NCBI GenBank assembly: GCA_050951405.1
Contig: JBMNIZ010000007.1
Span: forward strand, 60,363-124,362
Length of the DNA stretch: 64,000 nucleotides
Direction of reading: 5' to 3'
From: JBMNIZ01 sp050951405
Lineage (GTDB): Bacteria; Bacillota; DULZ01
Shown here: piece after piece, positions 61,815 to 64,000 of the stretch
Layout of the letters: the number at the start of each line of letters is the position of its first letter
How positions within the stretch are numbered: the stretch's first letter is position 1
Translations under genes and position numbers: made by a program
The notes under the pieces: model-generated
Seen by the model: the letters and a program-made list of their open reading frames with translations, nothing else
Database searches by the model: none
What the model was told of the DNA's origin: nothing

Positions 61815-62705
61815 ATGAAATCTTTTCAAGGGATCTATGCCCCTATTCTGACGCCCTTTAAGGATGATGCTATTGCTTTTGAGGAGCTGAAGAGGAATTT
61901 GCACTTCTGGGGAAATTCCCAACTGAGCGGCCTGGTAATTTCCGGTTCCAACGGAGAATCCGCTTATTTAAGCCCGGAAGAAAAAATCGAATTGACGCGT
62001 TTTGTCCGGGAACATTTAACTGAGAGCAAGAAAGTGATCGCTGCCACCGGTGCGGAGACAACCCGGGAAACCATCGAAGTGAGCCAAAAGGCCTTGGATG
62101 CAGGCGCTGAGGCGGTAATGATCTTGCCTCCCCATTATTTTAAAGGAGCCATGACGGACAGCGTCTTAAAAAAGCATTACTTTTCCATAGCTGACGCCAT
62201 TTCCGGGCCGCTGATTATTTATAATATGCCGCGAAATACGGGCATAAATTTATCCGCCAAACTGGTTTGCGAGCTTGCCCAGCATCCGAATATTGTGGGC
62301 ATTAAAGATACCGGGGGCAACATCGTTCAAATTGCGGAAATCGTGGCCGGTACCCCGGAGCATTTTATCGTCTTGGCAGGATCGGCCAGTTTTTTACTCC
62401 CCTCCCTGGCGGTAGGAGCGCGAGGAGGGATTTTGGCAGCGGCTAATATTATCCCCGATGATTGTGTGCGCATCATGACCAACTTTTTGGCGGGGAACTG
62501 GTCGGAAGCTCTTCAACTGCAGCAGAAGATTCTGCCGTTGAATAAAGCCTTGACCACCGGTTTTGGCATCAGTGGATTGAAAGCGGCCATGGATCTGCTT
62601 GGATATTACGGAGGATTGCCTCGCCAACCTCTCTTACCCTTAAACGAGGAAGAGAAGCAGCAGTTAAAAAAATTGCTAGTTGATTATGGTTTTAAAATAG
62701 CTTAA
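61815..62705 (+). CDS. DapA/NAL-superfamily pyruvate-dependent aldolase
   Basis: A 296-residue TIM-barrel protein from ATG 61815 after GGAGGAGGTGG. The Schiff-base lysine is K164 in VGIKDTGGN and the catalytic Tyr is Y136 in YNMPRNTG; GSNGESAYLSPEE is the usual substrate loop. The superfamily includes dihydrodipicolinate synthase, N-acetylneuraminate lyase and 4-hydroxy-2-oxoglutarate aldolase. No lysine synthesis genes surround it, so a retro-aldol cleavage that yields pyruvate is plausible. Confidence 0.9.
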   Translation: MKSFQGIYAPILTPFKDDAIAFEELKRNLHFWGNSQLSGLVISGSNGESAYLSPEEKIELTRFVREHLTESKKVIAATGAETTRETIEVSQKALDAGAEAVMILPPHYFKGAMTDSVLKKHYFSIADAISGPLIIYNMPRNTGINLSAKLVCELAQHPNIVGIKDTGGNIVQIAEIVAGTPEHFIVLAGSASFLLPSLAVGARGGILAAANIIPDDCVRIMTNFLAGNWSEALQLQQKILPLNKALTTGFGISGLKAAMDLLGYYGGLPRQPLLPLNEEEKQQLKKLLVDYGFKIA

Positions 62706-62717
62706 GGAGGCGCTAGC

Positions 62718-63893
62718 ATGTATCCCCTTACAGTGTCCAAGCGTCTAAGCAGGGTGCCTTTTTCCGGCATTAGAAAGATATTTGAAGAAGTTAATCGCCT
62801 GCAGCAGGAGGGCCGGGAAATTATCAATTTGGGTATCGGCCGGCCGGATTTTGACACACCGCAGCACATCAAAGAAGCTACCATTGCCGCCTTGCATGAA
62901 GGCTTTGTGCACTATACTTCCAATTATGGCACAGTGGATCTGAGAAAAGCTATCCAGCAAAAATTGCAAGAGGACAATAACCTGCACGTGGATGTGGATG
63001 AAATCATCGTTACCCTAGGGGCTAGTGAGGCTGTCTTTATCGCCATGCTTGGTTTGCTGGATCCCGGTGATGAGGTTTTAATTCCGGATCCTGCCTGGCC
63101 CCATTATGCTGCTTGTGTGGAGCTGGTAGGCGGTAAAAGCGTTCCATATGCAATGAAAGAAGAGCTTCATTTCTCCATGGACCCCAGCGAATTGGAGAGT
63201 TTGATCACCGATCGCACGAAGATGTTGGTTATCAACTCTCCCCATAATCCCACGGGTGCCGTTCTGGGCAGGAGGGAATTGGAGCAAATTGCTGCCCTGG
63301 CGCGGAAATACAATTTATTTGTCTTGTCTGACGAGATTTACGAGAAATTTATTTACGATCAAAAACCCCACTACAGCCTGGCCGGCTTCCCGGGAATGAA
63401 GGAACGGACTTTGATTGTCAATGGTTTCTCCAAGGTCTACTCCATGACCGGTTGGAGAGTGGGCTTTCTTGCAGGGCCGAAAAATCTGATCAGCTCTTTG
63501 GTGAAAGCTCACCAGTATGCGGTGACTTGTGCCGTGTCTTTTGCTCAAGTGGGTGCTGCCACAGCTTTGCGGGGATCCCAGCATTGTGTGGAACAAATGG
63601 TGGAGGAATTTTCCCGCCGCCGCCAACTCTTGGTTGAATCCATCAACAGGATAGAGGGTCTTTCTTTAACTCCTCCCAGCGGAGCATTTTATGCCTTTAT
63701 CAATGTAAAAAAACTGGGATCATCGGAAGAGCTGGCTCGTTTTTACCTGGAAAAAGCAGGGGTGGCCATGGTGCCGGGGGTTGCCTTTGGTGCCGGGGGA
63801 GAGGGTTACCTGAGAGCATCCTTATGCACTTCCTATGAGAACTTGCAGAAAGCGATGGAGAAAATTGCTGAAGCCACTGCTCAATGGGAATAA
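62718..63893 (+). CDS. Class I/II pyridoxal phosphate aminotransferase
   Basis: A 391-residue protein from ATG 62718 after AAGGAGGCG. INLGIGRPDFDTPQHIKEA, VINSPHNPTGAVLG and the PLP lysine in NGFSKVYSMTGWRVGFLAGP identify a fold-type I aminotransferase of the aspartate/aromatic group. It is the last gene of the cluster and could remove nitrogen from the opened product. Specificity cannot be read. Confidence 0.93.
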   Translation: MYPLTVSKRLSRVPFSGIRKIFEEVNRLQQEGREIINLGIGRPDFDTPQHIKEATIAALHEGFVHYTSNYGTVDLRKAIQQKLQEDNNLHVDVDEIIVTLGASEAVFIAMLGLLDPGDEVLIPDPAWPHYAACVELVGGKSVPYAMKEELHFSMDPSELESLITDRTKMLVINSPHNPTGAVLGRRELEQIAALARKYNLFVLSDEIYEKFIYDQKPHYSLAGFPGMKERTLIVNGFSKVYSMTGWRVGFLAGPKNLISSLVKAHQYAVTCAVSFAQVGAATALRGSQHCVEQMVEEFSRRRQLLVESINRIEGLSLTPPSGAFYAFINVKKLGSSEELARFYLEKAGVAMVPGVAFGAGGEGYLRASLCTSYENLQKAMEKIAEATAQWE

Positions 63894-63910
63894 TCGCATT
63901 TCACGGTAAA

Positions 63911-63997
63911 ATGCTTAAAATCAGCCTAGTGCTTCTAGCTGGAATTATTGGACTTATGCTGCAAATGCCGAATCAGGCAGCTTCAGCGCCATATTAG
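63911..63997 (+). CDS. Possible 28-residue signal-peptide-like ORF
   Basis: ATG 63911 opens a 28-codon frame that reads like a secretion signal (MLKISLVLLAGIIGLMLQMP, then NQAASAPY) and stops at 63995-63997. No clear ribosome site and no family are seen. It could be the start of a frameshifted secreted protein or chance. Confidence 0.2.
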   Translation: MLKISLVLLAGIIGLMLQMPNQAASAPY

Positions 63998-64000
63998 CAA

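Noticed and set aside
61815..62705. Dihydrodipicolinate synthase of lysine or spore dipicolinate synthesis
   Set aside because: The fold fits but the gene is inside a catabolic cluster with no dapB or spoVF neighbour, so a different aldol reaction is more likely.
1..64000. CRISPR arrays, tRNA or rRNA genes
   Set aside because: No regularly spaced repeats, tRNA-like cloverleaf ends or rRNA-like conserved stretches were seen on either strand.

Overview
The window looks like a chromosomal segment of an anaerobic, spore-forming, Gram-positive bacterium of the Clostridia (Peptococcaceae-like). It carries a gerAA-gerAB-gerAC germination receptor, four tiny YjcZ-like sporulation membrane proteins with sigma-K-like promoters, rubrerythrin, a c-di-AMP (ydaO) riboswitch, DUF441, DUF951 and DUF3243 proteins, frequent TTG/GTG starts and strong AGGAGG ribosome sites. 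The placement is an inference from gene content. No rRNA, tRNA or CRISPR array was seen.

Layout. 1-7.5 kb: a partial uracil-DNA glycosylase, the tiny membrane genes flanking an alpha-glucan phosphorylase, then an MoaD-like gene and hemE-hemH-hemY. The phosphorylase and all three hem genes are broken by several 1-nt frameshifts, mostly in homopolymers. 7.5-9.7 kb: an AT-richer island with a CcrM/HinfI-type adenine methyltransferase and an EVE-like plus PD-(D/E)XK nuclease-like protein. 9.9-14.8 kb: a drug-efflux ABC operon with a divergent TetR regulator, Cu/Zn superoxide dismutase and a LysE exporter. 15-20.3 kb: a diguanylate cyclase followed by gerAA-AB-AC. 20.4-25.9 kb: ilvN, a GNAT enzyme, rubrerythrin, an IS30 element sitting in a hairpin, then a c-di-AMP riboswitch ahead of a probable glutamate 2,3-aminomutase, and a ferredoxin. 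26-33 kb: MFS transporter, LysR regulator, tyrA, a tandem HD-GYP protein, DUF441 and CvpA.

33.3-38.6 kb is a compact coenzyme F420 biosynthesis operon (cofE, FbiB-like nitroreductase, cofD, cofC, cofG, cofH). It is followed by an M18 aminopeptidase, a selenocysteine-encoding selD, yedF, a HEAT-repeat protein and a DUF951 protein. 43.5-48.3 kb is a lactate module: lutC, a fused lutB-lutA, and an lctP permease, with a shared candidate operator.

48.6-63.9 kb is a GntR-controlled catabolic cluster read in one direction. It holds an M24 hydrolase, a TctCBA tripartite carboxylate transporter, a fumarate-reductase-like flavoprotein with a tiny [2Fe-2S] partner, a three-subunit molybdenum hydroxylase, an F420-dependent LLM-class oxidoreductase, an NADPH:F420 reductase, a DapA-family aldolase and an aminotransferase. 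Together with the F420 biosynthesis operon this suggests an undescribed anaerobic pathway in which a carboxylated, probably N-heterocyclic substrate is imported, hydroxylated, reduced with F420H2 and cleaved. The substrate is not known from sequence.
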